From Polynucleobacter sp. AP-Reno-20A-A9 (GTDB taxonomy: Bacteria > Pseudomonadota > Gammaproteobacteria > Burkholderiales > Burkholderiaceae), in NCBI RefSeq assembly GCF_018882085.1, contig NZ_JACVPB010000017.1, positions 1-37,388 of the forward strand: a stretch of 37,388 nucleotides of DNA, in the 5' to 3' direction. Numbering within the stretch: the stretch's first letter is position 1; every line of letters begins with the position of its first letter. The position numbers and the translations under genes are program-made. The notes under the pieces were generated by a model. It did not search any database. It was not told the origin of the DNA and worked only from the letters and a program-made list of their open reading frames with translations. This document shows, one piece after another, positions 26,939 through 35,714 of this stretch.

Positions 26939-27316
26939 TTATGATAGTTTGACCACAATATAGATAAAGGTAATTAATTGAAATAAGTTGATAGCAACGC
27001 TTGCCCCGTGTAAAAAATGAAAGCGACGACTTTGGCCTTGGTCTTTAGCCTCATTAATTTTTCCAGTGAGGTAGATAAGAGTAAAGGCAAAGAGCAGTGC
27101 ACAGATTGCTAGCAAAACCTTGCTGACTCCATCGGGTGCAGTAAAAATACCAGCAGTAGTAATTAAGCCTAGGCAGGCATAGTATTTAGGAAAAAATTTC
27201 CGTACATACTTGCTGGACCATTCAACTGGGAGCACTTTAAAAACGGTTGGTGCAACGACTACGGTAAAGAAAAGCATGATGCCAATCATGCCTGAGAGTA
27301 AATAATTAGTAATCAT
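26939..27316 (-). CDS. DUF4149 / TMEM205-like membrane protein
   Basis: 125 aa with four hydrophobic segments (about 5-28, 47-63, 67-85 and 103-123). The pattern FFTVVVAPTVFKVLP near the first helix and RFHFLHGASVAINLFQLITF near the last matches the DUF4149 family, whose function is unknown. It starts 18 bp after the MpaB-like gene and looks like the third gene of a minus-strand run. Confidence 0.82.
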   Translation of the reverse strand: MITNYLLSGMIGIMLFFTVVVAPTVFKVLPVEWSSKYVRKFFPKYYACLGLITTAGIFTAPDGVSKVLLAICALLFAFTLIYLTGKINEAKDQGQSRRFHFLHGASVAINLFQLITFIYIVVKLS

Positions 27317-27334
27317 GGTGTCTTTCTAAGTTAG

Positions 27335-28195
27335 CTATCCGTAGACTCTACGAAGTGAGTGGGCGGCCACCCCATCTTTGAGGGCCTCACGGACAGGTGC
27401 TGCAACTAGATCAATACTTTTTCTCACTGCAAGACGTTCAAAAAAGCTTGGGGTAGGTCTATTAATGAGTGGGTACACCCAGTCAGGAAGATTCAGATAG
27501 CCTGCGCGACTAATGAGTTTAATAAAGGGCTTGGCAGCTAGCTTGCTTGGAAAATTTTCCAGTAAATCAAAAATACTTTTTGCACGATCTCCAAAGTAAA
27601 GCTCGGGAATATAGTCTTTGATAGCTTCATTTGTATGATGGTAAGTGCTGGGTAAATCTTTTGCACCCATTCTTTCACCAAGTAATTTCATTTCTAGAAA
27701 ATATTGATCTTTATCGCTTGAGCTTAATATTTCCTTTCGATAACCCTCAAATGCTTGCATAAAGCTTCTTGTCTCGGTGAGGTGAACCCAAGATAACAAA
27801 TGAGGGTCTGTGGCTGAGTAAGGCCTTCCAAACTCATCAAAGCCTTTTATATTCTTATGAATCTGATTGACTTTGTCGATGATGTTGTCAGCCATTTCTG
27901 TTGAACCATAGGTGGTGGCTGCAATAAAGAAAGCCGTTCTACCTAATCTACCTTTGAGATCCTCTCTAAAACTAGAGTGGTCCCAAACTCCTGCTAGTGC
28001 TTGTGGATGAAGAGCTTGCAAGATTAGCGAGCTGATGCCGCCAATCATCATCGACATAAAGTCAGCATGTACTTTCCAGGCAATAGATTCCGGACCAAAT
28101 AGGCCGCGGTCTCCTTTTGGCGTGAGAAAGGCGACTGGGGGCCCACCACCGCCCACCATCTCTCGAATCGTTTTACGAATCAGTTCATCAAGCAT
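27335..28195 (-). CDS. Oxygenase MpaB-family (DUF2236) protein
   Basis: 286 aa. The DUF2236/MpaB core is seen as ESIAWKVHADFMSMMIGGISSLILQALHPQALAGVWDHS, followed by RLGRTAFFIAATTYGS and DPHLLSWVHLTETRSF. MpaB and the rubber oxygenase LCP belong to this superfamily, some members of which bind heme through His residues such as the one in ALHPQALAGV. The substrate here is unknown. It begins 4 bp after the LON-domain gene stop, so they are probably co-transcribed. Confidence 0.85.
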   Translation of the reverse strand: MLDELIRKTIREMVGGGGPPVAFLTPKGDRGLFGPESIAWKVHADFMSMMIGGISSLILQALHPQALAGVWDHSSFREDLKGRLGRTAFFIAATTYGSTEMADNIIDKVNQIHKNIKGFDEFGRPYSATDPHLLSWVHLTETRSFMQAFEGYRKEILSSSDKDQYFLEMKLLGERMGAKDLPSTYHHTNEAIKDYIPELYFGDRAKSIFDLLENFPSKLAAKPFIKLISRAGYLNLPDWVYPLINRPTPSFFERLAVRKSIDLVAAPVREALKDGVAAHSLRRVYG

Positions 28196-28199
28196 GGCT

Positions 28200-28838
28200 C
28201 TAGTGCATCTTGAGATTTCTTAAATCATCATCCTCGATAATTTCTGTAACTAGATCAAGCCTGATTCTTGGATTTGTTTGGGCGAGTAGGTGATTCTTTT
28301 GAGCTAGGGAGATGGGCAAAAGCTCGGCAAGGCGATTGGAAACCCAGCCACAGTCATCAATCTTGAAGGGCTCCTTAAACGGTGACTCCCCTAAAAGATC
28401 CTCGCTTTGGATGACTGAAATAATTTCATTCAATAAATTAACTACCCTTTGATGCTCTTGAGGGACCGGGGTAACGGGATCATTTTCGAGCAGTTCTACT
28501 TCACCAATCCATAGGCCGCTAGGTTCTTGTTGGCTGCTGAGGAGTCTAAAGCGCTGTGTGCCAACCGATTTAGTCATATATAAGGCGGGTTGGACAGGAT
28601 CAAAGTCTTCAATCTGAGCCAAAGTCCCGATTTGGGAAAGAGCAGGAGGCGCAGTTTCATCTCCTTGATTTTCTAAGATGCTTACTACGCCAAATTCAGT
28701 TTTTTCACGCAGACACTTTTTAATCATGTCCAGATAGCGTGCCTCAAAGATTTTCAGGGCAATCACGCCATCTGGAAACAATACAGTTCCGAGTGGGAAA
28801 AGAGGAATTGTTCGATGAAGGGGTTCAGAAGTAGTCAT
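28200..28838 (-). CDS. LON peptidase N-terminal (substrate-binding) domain protein
   Basis: 212 aa consisting of the Lon N-terminal domain without ATPase or protease parts. The hallmark is IPLFPLGTVLFPDGVIALKIFEARYLDMIKKCL near the N-terminus, followed by FGVVSI and IEDFDPVQPALYM. Standalone proteins of this kind are common in proteobacteria; their role is not established, though a part in protein quality control is assumed. First gene of the run with MpaB-like and DUF4149. Confidence 0.9.
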   Translation of the reverse strand: MTTSEPLHRTIPLFPLGTVLFPDGVIALKIFEARYLDMIKKCLREKTEFGVVSILENQGDETAPPALSQIGTLAQIEDFDPVQPALYMTKSVGTQRFRLLSSQQEPSGLWIGEVELLENDPVTPVPQEHQRVVNLLNEIISVIQSEDLLGESPFKEPFKIDDCGWVSNRLAELLPISLAQKNHLLAQTNPRIRLDLVTEIIEDDDLRNLKMH

Positions 28839-28968
28839 TTATTCAATGTAATGGATTTAAAATTTTCTTGCTGACGCTGATCCCTCGCTGATTGCCCCCG
28901 TTTTGATCTAGGTTCAGCAATAAATGACATTTCCGTTTAAATTGAAGGCTTACCACTAGGAGATAAAT

Positions 28969-29118
28969 ATGGTCCAAAAACTTCGCATCAAACTTGCCCG
29001 CTGGATCCTAGGCAAGCATTGCCCTTGTTATCAAATGGGTTATCACACTATGGTTGATTTTCAGCAACGTAGCGCAGATCAAATAGCGAAATCTCAAGTA
29101 CGTAGTAAAAATCAATAA
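28969..29118 (+). CDS. Small hypothetical protein (49 aa) with HCPCY motif
   Basis: ATG 28969 follows AGGAGATAA, one of the strongest ribosome sites in the window, and TAA is at 29116-29118. The protein has a basic amphipathic N-terminus (KLRIKLARWILGKH), a CPC pair (HCPCYQMGYHTM) and a polar basic tail. Two cysteines with nearby histidines could bind a metal; the N-terminal helix could lie on a membrane. No family is recognised. It is 33 bp before the DUF2244 gene on the same strand. Confidence 0.6.
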   Translation: MVQKLRIKLARWILGKHCPCYQMGYHTMVDFQQRSADQIAKSQVRSKNQ

Positions 29119-29151
29119 ATATTCGTAAACCACCTCTTCATTTGCTTCAGT

Positions 29152-29580
29152 ATGAAACGTTGGCAAATGCGCAGAAATTGTGCGCTGACCCCCAGGCAGC
29201 TCCTCAAGTTCTATATTGTGCTGGTGTGTCTTTCGTTGACAGTGGGAGCCGGCTTTTTCTTGGCGGGGGTATGGGTTATTCCCATTTTTACGGCTTTAGA
29301 ACTTAGTGCGGTAACGCTTGGCTTTTTAATCTACTGTAGGCATGCTCTAGATTGCGAAACGATTGAGATTGATGGCAAACGGCTTGTGGTCAAAAAATTT
29401 ATTGGCTACAGAGAGCTTGTTTATGAATTTAATACCCAGTGGGCTAAGATTGAGTTGCCATCGGAGGGTTCAAAAGTATTTCATATAAGCCAATCAAATC
29501 AGCGGGTTGAGCTTGGTCAGTTTTTAAGGTCCGAACAACAATTACCCCTAATTGCCTCTGTTCGTATCCACCTCGGGTAA
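29152..29580 (+). CDS. DUF2244 membrane protein
   Basis: 142 aa. It has two transmembrane helices (about 19-41 and 43-63) after the start WQMRRNCALTPRQLLKFY, then a cytoplasmic beta-rich tail with CETIEIDGKRLVVKKF. The pattern is that of DUF2244, a family often encoded next to cytochrome c oxidase genes; none is here. Function unknown. Its stop directly abuts the stop of the convergent membrane-protein gene. Confidence 0.85.
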   Translation: MKRWQMRRNCALTPRQLLKFYIVLVCLSLTVGAGFFLAGVWVIPIFTALELSAVTLGFLIYCRHALDCETIEIDGKRLVVKKFIGYRELVYEFNTQWAKIELPSEGSKVFHISQSNQRVELGQFLRSEQQLPLIASVRIHLG

Positions 29581-30063
29581 TTAGCGATTGCTCAAGCGCC
29601 ACGCAACTAAAGCACTAGAAAACAATTGGATTATTAGCAAGAGAATCACCAGCACATTTAATATCTGAAAGTAGTTTGCGAAAGGAGATAGCATGACGGG
29701 CATGCCGTCTATTAGTGCTGTTTCTCTCAGGTAATCCATTCGGGGTATTAGTAGAAAACTAACTGTTGCAATCGCTATCATCGCAATTAGCGAAGGAAGG
29801 CGGACGCTTTTGAGTGAATGCGCTCCTCTTCTAATGAGGATATTAGCAATGCTTAAGATCGCAAATGCACATCCTAAAAAGTAGTAAGAAAGATGCTGTA
29901 TCACTAGGTGTCCAATCATTCCAGCTGCTTGAGAATCATTTATCAGCAAATAGACTGTCAGGTAGGATGCGATTTGAGCAATCATGCCGCCAGTCAAAAT
30001 ACTGGCAAGAAAACGTAGGAGCCTATGAGATAGTGGGTATTGAGTTCTGGTCACTTCAACCAT
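29581..30063 (-). CDS. Four-helix membrane protein, possibly DUF4149-like
   Basis: 160 aa with four hydrophobic segments (about 15-40, 52-75, 87-106 and 128-154). The segment LIPRMDYLRETALIDG followed by FANYFQILNVLVILLLIIQLF resembles the last part of DUF4149 proteins, but the His seen there is not conserved, so the assignment is weak. It ends directly against the DUF2244 stop and is divergent from the second Rrf2 gene. Confidence 0.65.
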   Translation of the reverse strand: MVEVTRTQYPLSHRLLRFLASILTGGMIAQIASYLTVYLLINDSQAAGMIGHLVIQHLSYYFLGCAFAILSIANILIRRGAHSLKSVRLPSLIAMIAIATVSFLLIPRMDYLRETALIDGMPVMLSPFANYFQILNVLVILLLIIQLFSSALVAWRLSNR

Positions 30064-30153
30064 AAGTTAAATAGGGTTAATTAATGCAGTGCAGCACGTT
30101 ACTGAAATCAGTTTCATACTAGTCCCAATCCAATTTTTACGCTGAAAGTCCTT

Positions 30154-30741
30154 ATGGAAGTCACTAAAGCAGTCAGAGTAGCTCTCAATACCCTTGTGGA
30201 TATTGCAAGCCATTCGGCCAATGGACAGCTCGTCCCCGCCCCAGAGATTGCAAAAAGGCAGCAGATATCGGTCAGCCGTATTGAGCTATTGCTAAAACCA
30301 CTCAGGGAGTCGGGTCTAGTTGTTGCAGTGAAAGGGAGGGCGGGTGGATATCAGTTATCAATGGACCCTCGAATTATCACCATCAAAGACATTGTTCTCG
30401 CAATGAATAAAATTAAAAAGAGAAAAGTAGAGGTGTCGGATATTGCTAAAGACCTTTATCAGTCTCTTGAAGCTTACATGATGAGCTGCATCTCCAATGT
30501 GACCCTGGCGTCAGCAATCAAGGATTACATTCCACGTTTTAGTGATGTACAAACTGCTCCAGAGAGAAGGTCTTATCCACCAGTAGAAAAGTCAGTCACT
30601 ATTAGGGAAGAGAAAAAGAAAAAAGGGGAGTCTCAAAAGGTCATCAAAACAACCTTTAAAAAAATTGAGGATGTCCCGCGTGGCCCGAATTCTATTTTCA
30701 GCTTTGCGGACTACTTAAATAAAGGCTCAACAGCAAACTGA
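30154..30741 (+). CDS. Rrf2-family transcriptional regulator, copy 2 (heads the repair genes)
   Basis: 195 aa, a paralogue of the Rrf2 protein at 5096. The winged helix is LNTLVDIASHSANGQLVPAPEIAKRQQISVSRIELLLKPLRESGLV with the wing GRAGGYQLSMDPRIITIKDIV. Like its paralogue it lacks the three-Cys cluster of IscR and keeps a single Cys near the dimer helix (MMSCISNV). A lysine-rich linker (EEKKKKGESQK) leads to the tail RGPNSIFSFADYL, nearly identical to the end of copy 1. It is 20 bp upstream of the DnaQ-Cho gene on the same strand and may control it. Confidence 0.87.
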   Translation: MEVTKAVRVALNTLVDIASHSANGQLVPAPEIAKRQQISVSRIELLLKPLRESGLVVAVKGRAGGYQLSMDPRIITIKDIVLAMNKIKKRKVEVSDIAKDLYQSLEAYMMSCISNVTLASAIKDYIPRFSDVQTAPERRSYPPVEKSVTIREEKKKKGESQKVIKTTFKKIEDVPRGPNSIFSFADYLNKGSTAN

Positions 30742-30761
30742 ATCAATTTAATGCTACTAGC

Positions 30762-32162
30762 ATGAAAGATAAGCGTAGCCCTTACCCAGATTTAGCTTTT
30801 GTTGATATCGAAACCACTGGATCTCATTTTGATCGTGATCGTATTACTGAGATTGGGATCAAGACCTTAGCTGGCAATGAGCTGCAGGTATGGGAAAGGC
30901 TGATAGATCCACAAACCTTTATCCCCCAGAATATTCAAAGACTGACCGGCATATCGCCAGCAATGGTTCATGGTAAGCCTTGTTTTTCTGAGCTTGCTGC
31001 TGAGCTAAAAAAAGAGCTTGAGGGAAAAATTTTCGTTGCTCACAACGCTCGCTTTGATTATGGCTTCATCAAGGCCTCGTTTAAGAGGGTCGGAATTGAC
31101 TTTAAGCCGAAAGTTTTATGCACCGTCAAACTATCTCGATTGCTCTTCCCAGATCAACCTCGTCATAACCTTGACACTATTATTGGCGCTCACGGGCTAA
31201 AGGTAAGCGCTAGGCATCGCGCATTGGGAGATGCTGACTTATTGCTTCAATTTTGGCGTATTTGCGAGTCAAGGTTTGGGCAGGAAAAATTGAATGAGGC
31301 AATAAATCAGCTCATTGGTAATGCCAGCCTTCCTGCAAACATCGATCAGAATTTAATCGACTCCATACCCGATAGCCCTGGTTGCTATATTTTTTATGGG
31401 GAGAATAAGACCCCTCTCTACATCGGTAAAAGTATTTCCTTGCGCAGTAGGGTGATGGGGCATTTTCAGGGGGCATTAACGCAACGCAAAGAAATGAAAC
31501 TCTCTTTGCAGGTTCGCGATATTGATTGGATCGAAACCAGCGGAGAGCTTGGCGCTCTAATACTGGAGTCAAGGTTGATAAAAGAGCGCATGCCCTCCAT
31601 GAATATCAAGCTACGTAGATCTAAGGATTTATGCGCATGGAGCTTGGTGGAGGATTCAACTGGAGTGCTTACCCCTACCTTGGTCACTCATAATCATTTG
31701 CAGCCTGGGTTGCAGGATAACCTTTATGGTTTGTTCTATAGCAAGCGAGAAGCGCATTCATACTTAAAGGCAATAGCTAAAAAATATCACTTATGTGAAG
31801 CATTACTCGGCCTAGAGAAGCGTATTGAAGGTAAGTCTTGCTTTGGATATCAGGTTAAGCAATGTGGTGGTGCGTGTCTAAATCAAACGCCCATTCATTT
31901 GCATAATTTACAGTTAAAAACCGCTTTGGAACTTTTTAGGGTACAGGTATGGCCTTATTCTGGTCCTATTGCCATAAGGGAGGGCGGTGAAATGATTGTG
32001 CTTGATAAGTGGTGCTATCTGGGGACCGCTATTAATCAAGATGAGCTTTATGAATTGGCGGAATCTGGTGAGGCTGAGTTTGATCTTGATATCTATAAGA
32101 TCGTCAAAAAAGCACTCTTAGGACCCTACAGGAATCAAGTGATTTCGGTCGGTGTGCAATAA
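30762..32162 (+). CDS. DnaQ-type exonuclease fused to Cho/UvrC-type GIY-YIG nuclease
   Basis: 466 aa with two nuclease modules. Residues 10-170 are a DEDDh 3'-5' exonuclease: D15 and E17 in DIETTG, D99 in HNARFDYGF, H152 and D157 in RHRALGDADL. Residues about 200-290 are the GIY-YIG domain: PGCYIFY (206-212), LYIGKS (219-224), R228 and the catalytic E269 in LGALILESRLIKERMP, as in the N-terminal half of UvrC and in Cho. UvrC and Cho nick 3' of bulky lesions in nucleotide excision repair. The C-terminal part has a UvrC-like Cys segment (KSCFGYQVKQCGGAC). Such DnaQ-Cho fusions are known in some bacteria. The Cry-DASH start follows its stop with no gap. Confidence 0.9.
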   Translation: MKDKRSPYPDLAFVDIETTGSHFDRDRITEIGIKTLAGNELQVWERLIDPQTFIPQNIQRLTGISPAMVHGKPCFSELAAELKKELEGKIFVAHNARFDYGFIKASFKRVGIDFKPKVLCTVKLSRLLFPDQPRHNLDTIIGAHGLKVSARHRALGDADLLLQFWRICESRFGQEKLNEAINQLIGNASLPANIDQNLIDSIPDSPGCYIFYGENKTPLYIGKSISLRSRVMGHFQGALTQRKEMKLSLQVRDIDWIETSGELGALILESRLIKERMPSMNIKLRRSKDLCAWSLVEDSTGVLTPTLVTHNHLQPGLQDNLYGLFYSKREAHSYLKAIAKKYHLCEALLGLEKRIEGKSCFGYQVKQCGGACLNQTPIHLHNLQLKTALELFRVQVWPYSGPIAIREGGEMIVLDKWCYLGTAINQDELYELAESGEAEFDLDIYKIVKKALLGPYRNQVISVGVQ

Positions 32163-33425
32163 GTGAAGACGGTCATCTACTGGTTTAGAAATGATCTTCG
32201 CCTGGAAGATAACCCGGCATTCTCACAGGCCTGTAAGGACGCTGAGCATCTTTTGCCTATTTACATTCATCAGCCTAACTTAGAAAAAGATACCCCATGG
32301 GGATTTCTTAGGGTTAGTGAGCAGCGTAGGATATTTTTGGAGCAGTCTTTACAGGAATTGCGTGCCCAACTAAGCAATTTAGGGTCGGAACTATTTGAAT
32401 TGACTGGCGATCAATTAAATGTGTTTGAGAGATTGCGGGTGCAGATTGATGTAGAGGCCATTTATTTTGAGCACATAGAGGCGCCTGAAGAGTTGGAACA
32501 AGTGGCCCTATTAAGGAATGCCGGCTTTCGCGTGTATTCCATTTGGCAATCGAGCATGTTAGACCCCCAATCCCTGCCATTTGCATTACAAGAAATGCCA
32601 GATATCTTTACCCAATTTCGCCAACAAGTCGAAAAGCAGAAACTCAGATTCGCTAGGCCTTTAGAAGCGCCCAAGAGCATCCCGCCACTGCCATCAATAG
32701 AGATGTCTTCCGTTGAACAAAACGCTTTGAATCATCAATCTCAGGAATGCTTATTTCAGGGTGGAGAGCGGGCTGCACACACTCACATCCGGCGATATTT
32801 TGAGCGTCGTTTGCCTGATACCTATAAGCAAACGCGTAATCAGTTAATGGGCATGGATTACTCCAGTAAGTTCTCACCATGGCTGGCTTTGGGATGTTGC
32901 TCGGCAAGAACGATTGCAAAACAGTTGTCGGAGTATGAGGTTCGCTATGGAGCAAACGACGGAAGCTATTGGCTTTGGTTTGAGCTTCTCTGGCGAGACT
33001 ACTTCCGCTTTTTACATTTTAAGTTTGGTAAAAAGCTTTATTACTCTAGAGGTTTGAGTAAGAATCCAAGCAATCCATTTGATAGCAAGCAATTCATTCA
33101 ATGGTCATCTGGTAAGACTGGTGAGCCACTCATCGATGCCGGTATGCGTGAATTACAAAGGACTGGATACCTATCGAATCGCCTGCGTCAAGTTGTGGCG
33201 AGTTATTGGATTTATGACATGAAGGGTGATTGGCAAGCGGGCGCTGCTTGGTTTGAGTCTCAATTGATTGACTATGATGTTTATAGCAATCAAGGAAACT
33301 GGCTATATATTGCCGGTAAAGGCACGGATCCGAGAGGAGGCAGACCTTTTAATGTGTTCAAGCAAACTCAAGACCATGATCCAGAGGGCATATATCGTCG
33401 AATATGGCTTGATTCAGTTTTATAG
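32163..33425 (+). CDS. Cry-DASH-type cryptochrome/photolyase
   Basis: 420 aa from a GTG start directly behind the stop of the DnaQ-Cho gene. The N-terminal domain starts VIYWFRNDLRLEDNPAF; the FAD domain has TGEPLIDAGMREL and SNRLRQVVASYW. The DASH hallmark is DYDVYSNQGNWLYIAGKGTDPRGGRPFNVFKQTQDHDPEG. DASH proteins bind FAD and a folate antenna and repair dimers in single-stranded or looped DNA. The protein is at the short end of the family, with no C-terminal extension. Back-to-back placement with an excision nuclease suggests one light and one dark repair activity made together. Confidence 0.9.
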   Translation: MKTVIYWFRNDLRLEDNPAFSQACKDAEHLLPIYIHQPNLEKDTPWGFLRVSEQRRIFLEQSLQELRAQLSNLGSELFELTGDQLNVFERLRVQIDVEAIYFEHIEAPEELEQVALLRNAGFRVYSIWQSSMLDPQSLPFALQEMPDIFTQFRQQVEKQKLRFARPLEAPKSIPPLPSIEMSSVEQNALNHQSQECLFQGGERAAHTHIRRYFERRLPDTYKQTRNQLMGMDYSSKFSPWLALGCCSARTIAKQLSEYEVRYGANDGSYWLWFELLWRDYFRFLHFKFGKKLYYSRGLSKNPSNPFDSKQFIQWSSGKTGEPLIDAGMRELQRTGYLSNRLRQVVASYWIYDMKGDWQAGAAWFESQLIDYDVYSNQGNWLYIAGKGTDPRGGRPFNVFKQTQDHDPEGIYRRIWLDSVL

Positions 33426-33498
33426 CCATTCTTCAGATTAGTGTTGAGATGGATAATGACGCATACATCAATTTTTACTCTATTTTGGAATTATCCCC

Positions 33499-35697
33499 AT
33501 GGAAATTAAAGTCAACTTTCTCGATAAACTTCGTTTAGAAGCAAAGTTCGATGACTTCACAGTTATTGCTGACCAGCCGATTCGCTATAAGGGTGACGGT
33601 TCTGCGCCTGGGCCTTTTGATTACTTCTTGGCTTCGTCTGCCTTATGTGCGGCTTACTTTGTAAAGCTGTATTGCGATACTCGAAATATTTCTACTGAGA
33701 ATATCCGTCTCTCACAAAATAATATTGTTGATCCAGAAAATCGCTACAAACAAATCTTTAAAATTCAAGTTGAGCTGCCGGCCGATATTTCAGCAAATGA
33801 TCAACAAGGTATTCTGCGCTCAATTGAGCGTTGTACGGTTAAGAAGGTAGTGCAGGAGGGTCCCGAGTTTGTTATTGAGCAAGTTGCCAATCTTGATGCT
33901 GATGCGCAGAGTCTATTGACTTTAAAGCCTGACGTTAGCGCTAGTACTCATATTCTTGGAAAAGATCTGCCGCTAGAGCAAACGATTGCCAATATGTCAG
34001 GTCTCTTGGCCAATCTGGGAATCAAGATTGAAATTGCTTCGTGGCGTAACCTGATTCCCAACGTTTGGTCACTGCATATACGCGATGCCCACTCCCCAAT
34101 GTGTTTTACCAATGGCAAGGGTGCAACAAAAGAAAGCGCTTTGGCTTCTGCCTTGGGCGAGTACATAGAGCGTTTGAGTAATAACCATTTCTATGCTGGC
34201 GCCTACTGGGGTGAGGATATGGCTAATGCAGAGTTTGTGCATTACCCTAATGAGCGTTGGTTCAATTCTGGCAAGAAAGATGCATTGCCAGCAGAAATTT
34301 TGGATGAATACTGCCTGAATATTTATAACCCAGATGGCGAGTTGCGCGCTTCACATTTAGTGGATACGAATTCCGGCAATGCAGAGCGCGGTATCTGCTC
34401 ATTGCCTTATGTACGGAAATCTGATGGTGAGGCGGTGTATTTCCCGTCTAACCTCATTGAAAATCTGTTCGTCAGCAATGGGATGAGTGCTGGCAATACC
34501 TTGGCTGAAGCGCAGGTGCAGTGCTTGTCGGAGATTTTTGAGCGAGCAGTGAAGCGTGAAATTCTGGAGGGTGAAATTGCTTTACCGGATGTGCCGCATG
34601 AAGTGCTCGCGAAGTATCCCGGCATTCTGGCCGGTATTCAGAGTCTTGAGGAGCAAGGCTTCCCAGTATTAGTTAAAGATGCATCCCTCGGCGGCGTCTA
34701 TCCAGTGATGTGCGTTACCTTAATGAACCCAAGAACAGGCGGTGTCTTTGCCTCTTTTGGCGCTCACCCAAGTCTTGAGGTTGCTTTAGAGAGAAGCTTG
34801 ACTGAGCTCTTGCAAGGTCGCAGCTTAGAGGGCTTGAATGATCTGCCACCACCCACCTTTGCCAGCGAGGCCGTGACTGAGCCCAATAACTTTGTAGAGC
34901 ACTTTATTGATTCCAGTGGCATCGTATCTTGGCGTTTCTTCAGCGCCAAATCGGATTATGAATTTGTAGAGTGGGATTTCTCTAGCAAGGGTGAGGATTC
35001 GAATACCAAAGAGGCTGAAACTTTATTTGGCATTCTGAAAGAGATTGGCAAAGAGGCTTATGTAGCTGTTTATGACCAGCTAGGCGCAACCGCTTGCCGA
35101 ATATTGGTACCAGGATATTCTGAGGTTTATCCAGTTGAAGATCTGATTTGGGATAACACCAACAAGTCTTTGCTGTTCCGCGAGGACATTCTCAATCTAT
35201 CTCAGCTAGATAATGCCAGCTTAACTGCACTTCTGGATCGCTTAGAAAATAATGAGCTCGATGAGTACGGTGACATTGCTACACTAATTGGCATTGAGTT
35301 TGATGAGAATACCGTTTGGGGTCAACTTACTGTGTTGGAATTAAAGCTGTTAATTCATCTTGCCCTCAATCGATTTGATGAGGCGCATGAACTAGTCGGT
35401 GCATTTCTTCAGTACAACGACAATACGGTAGATCGTAAGCTGTTCTATCAAGCGCTAGATGCTGCCCTTGAAGTTCATCTGGATGATGAATTAGAGATGT
35501 CAGACTATGAATCTAATTTCCGCCGTATGTATGGCGATGCCAGGATGGATGCTGTATTAGGCTCAATCAATGGCAGTGTTCGTTTCTATGGTTTAACGCC
35601 AACAAGCATGAAGTTAGAGGGCTTAGACAGGCATCATCGTTTGATCGATAGCTATCGTAAGCTACATAAGGCAAGAGCTAGTAGCGCTAAATCTTAA
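33499..35697 (+). CDS. OsmC domain - YcaO domain fusion protein
   Basis: 732 aa. Residues 1-135 are an OsmC-type peroxidase fold with both reactive cysteines, C50 (SSALCAAYF) and C112 (IERCTVKKV). Residues about 150-570 are a YcaO ATP-dependent cyclodehydratase-type domain: CFTNGKGATKESALASALGEYIERLSNNHF, then AEAQVQCLSEIFERAVKREI and the late EVALERSLTELLQGR. The rest resembles the C-terminal helical part of E. coli YcaO, which helps in beta-methylthiolation of ribosomal protein S12. E. coli YcaO, 586 aa, lacks the OsmC part. No peptide precursor or RiPP partner gene is seen nearby, so a housekeeping role is more likely than natural-product synthesis. Confidence 0.92.
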   Translation: MEIKVNFLDKLRLEAKFDDFTVIADQPIRYKGDGSAPGPFDYFLASSALCAAYFVKLYCDTRNISTENIRLSQNNIVDPENRYKQIFKIQVELPADISANDQQGILRSIERCTVKKVVQEGPEFVIEQVANLDADAQSLLTLKPDVSASTHILGKDLPLEQTIANMSGLLANLGIKIEIASWRNLIPNVWSLHIRDAHSPMCFTNGKGATKESALASALGEYIERLSNNHFYAGAYWGEDMANAEFVHYPNERWFNSGKKDALPAEILDEYCLNIYNPDGELRASHLVDTNSGNAERGICSLPYVRKSDGEAVYFPSNLIENLFVSNGMSAGNTLAEAQVQCLSEIFERAVKREILEGEIALPDVPHEVLAKYPGILAGIQSLEEQGFPVLVKDASLGGVYPVMCVTLMNPRTGGVFASFGAHPSLEVALERSLTELLQGRSLEGLNDLPPPTFASEAVTEPNNFVEHFIDSSGIVSWRFFSAKSDYEFVEWDFSSKGEDSNTKEAETLFGILKEIGKEAYVAVYDQLGATACRILVPGYSEVYPVEDLIWDNTNKSLLFREDILNLSQLDNASLTALLDRLENNELDEYGDIATLIGIEFDENTVWGQLTVLELKLLIHLALNRFDEAHELVGAFLQYNDNTVDRKLFYQALDAALEVHLDDELEMSDYESNFRRMYGDARMDAVLGSINGSVRFYGLTPTSMKLEGLDRHHRLIDSYRKLHKARASSAKS

Positions 35698-35714
35698 TAA
35701 AGCCAGGGATCTTC

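Noticed and set aside
33499..35697. RiPP (thiazole/oxazole peptide) biosynthesis cluster
   Set aside because: YcaO is fused to OsmC, and no precursor peptide, dehydrogenase partner or exporter gene is adjacent; the nearby nitroreductase-family gene is PnbA-like and not a typical SagB-type dehydrogenase.
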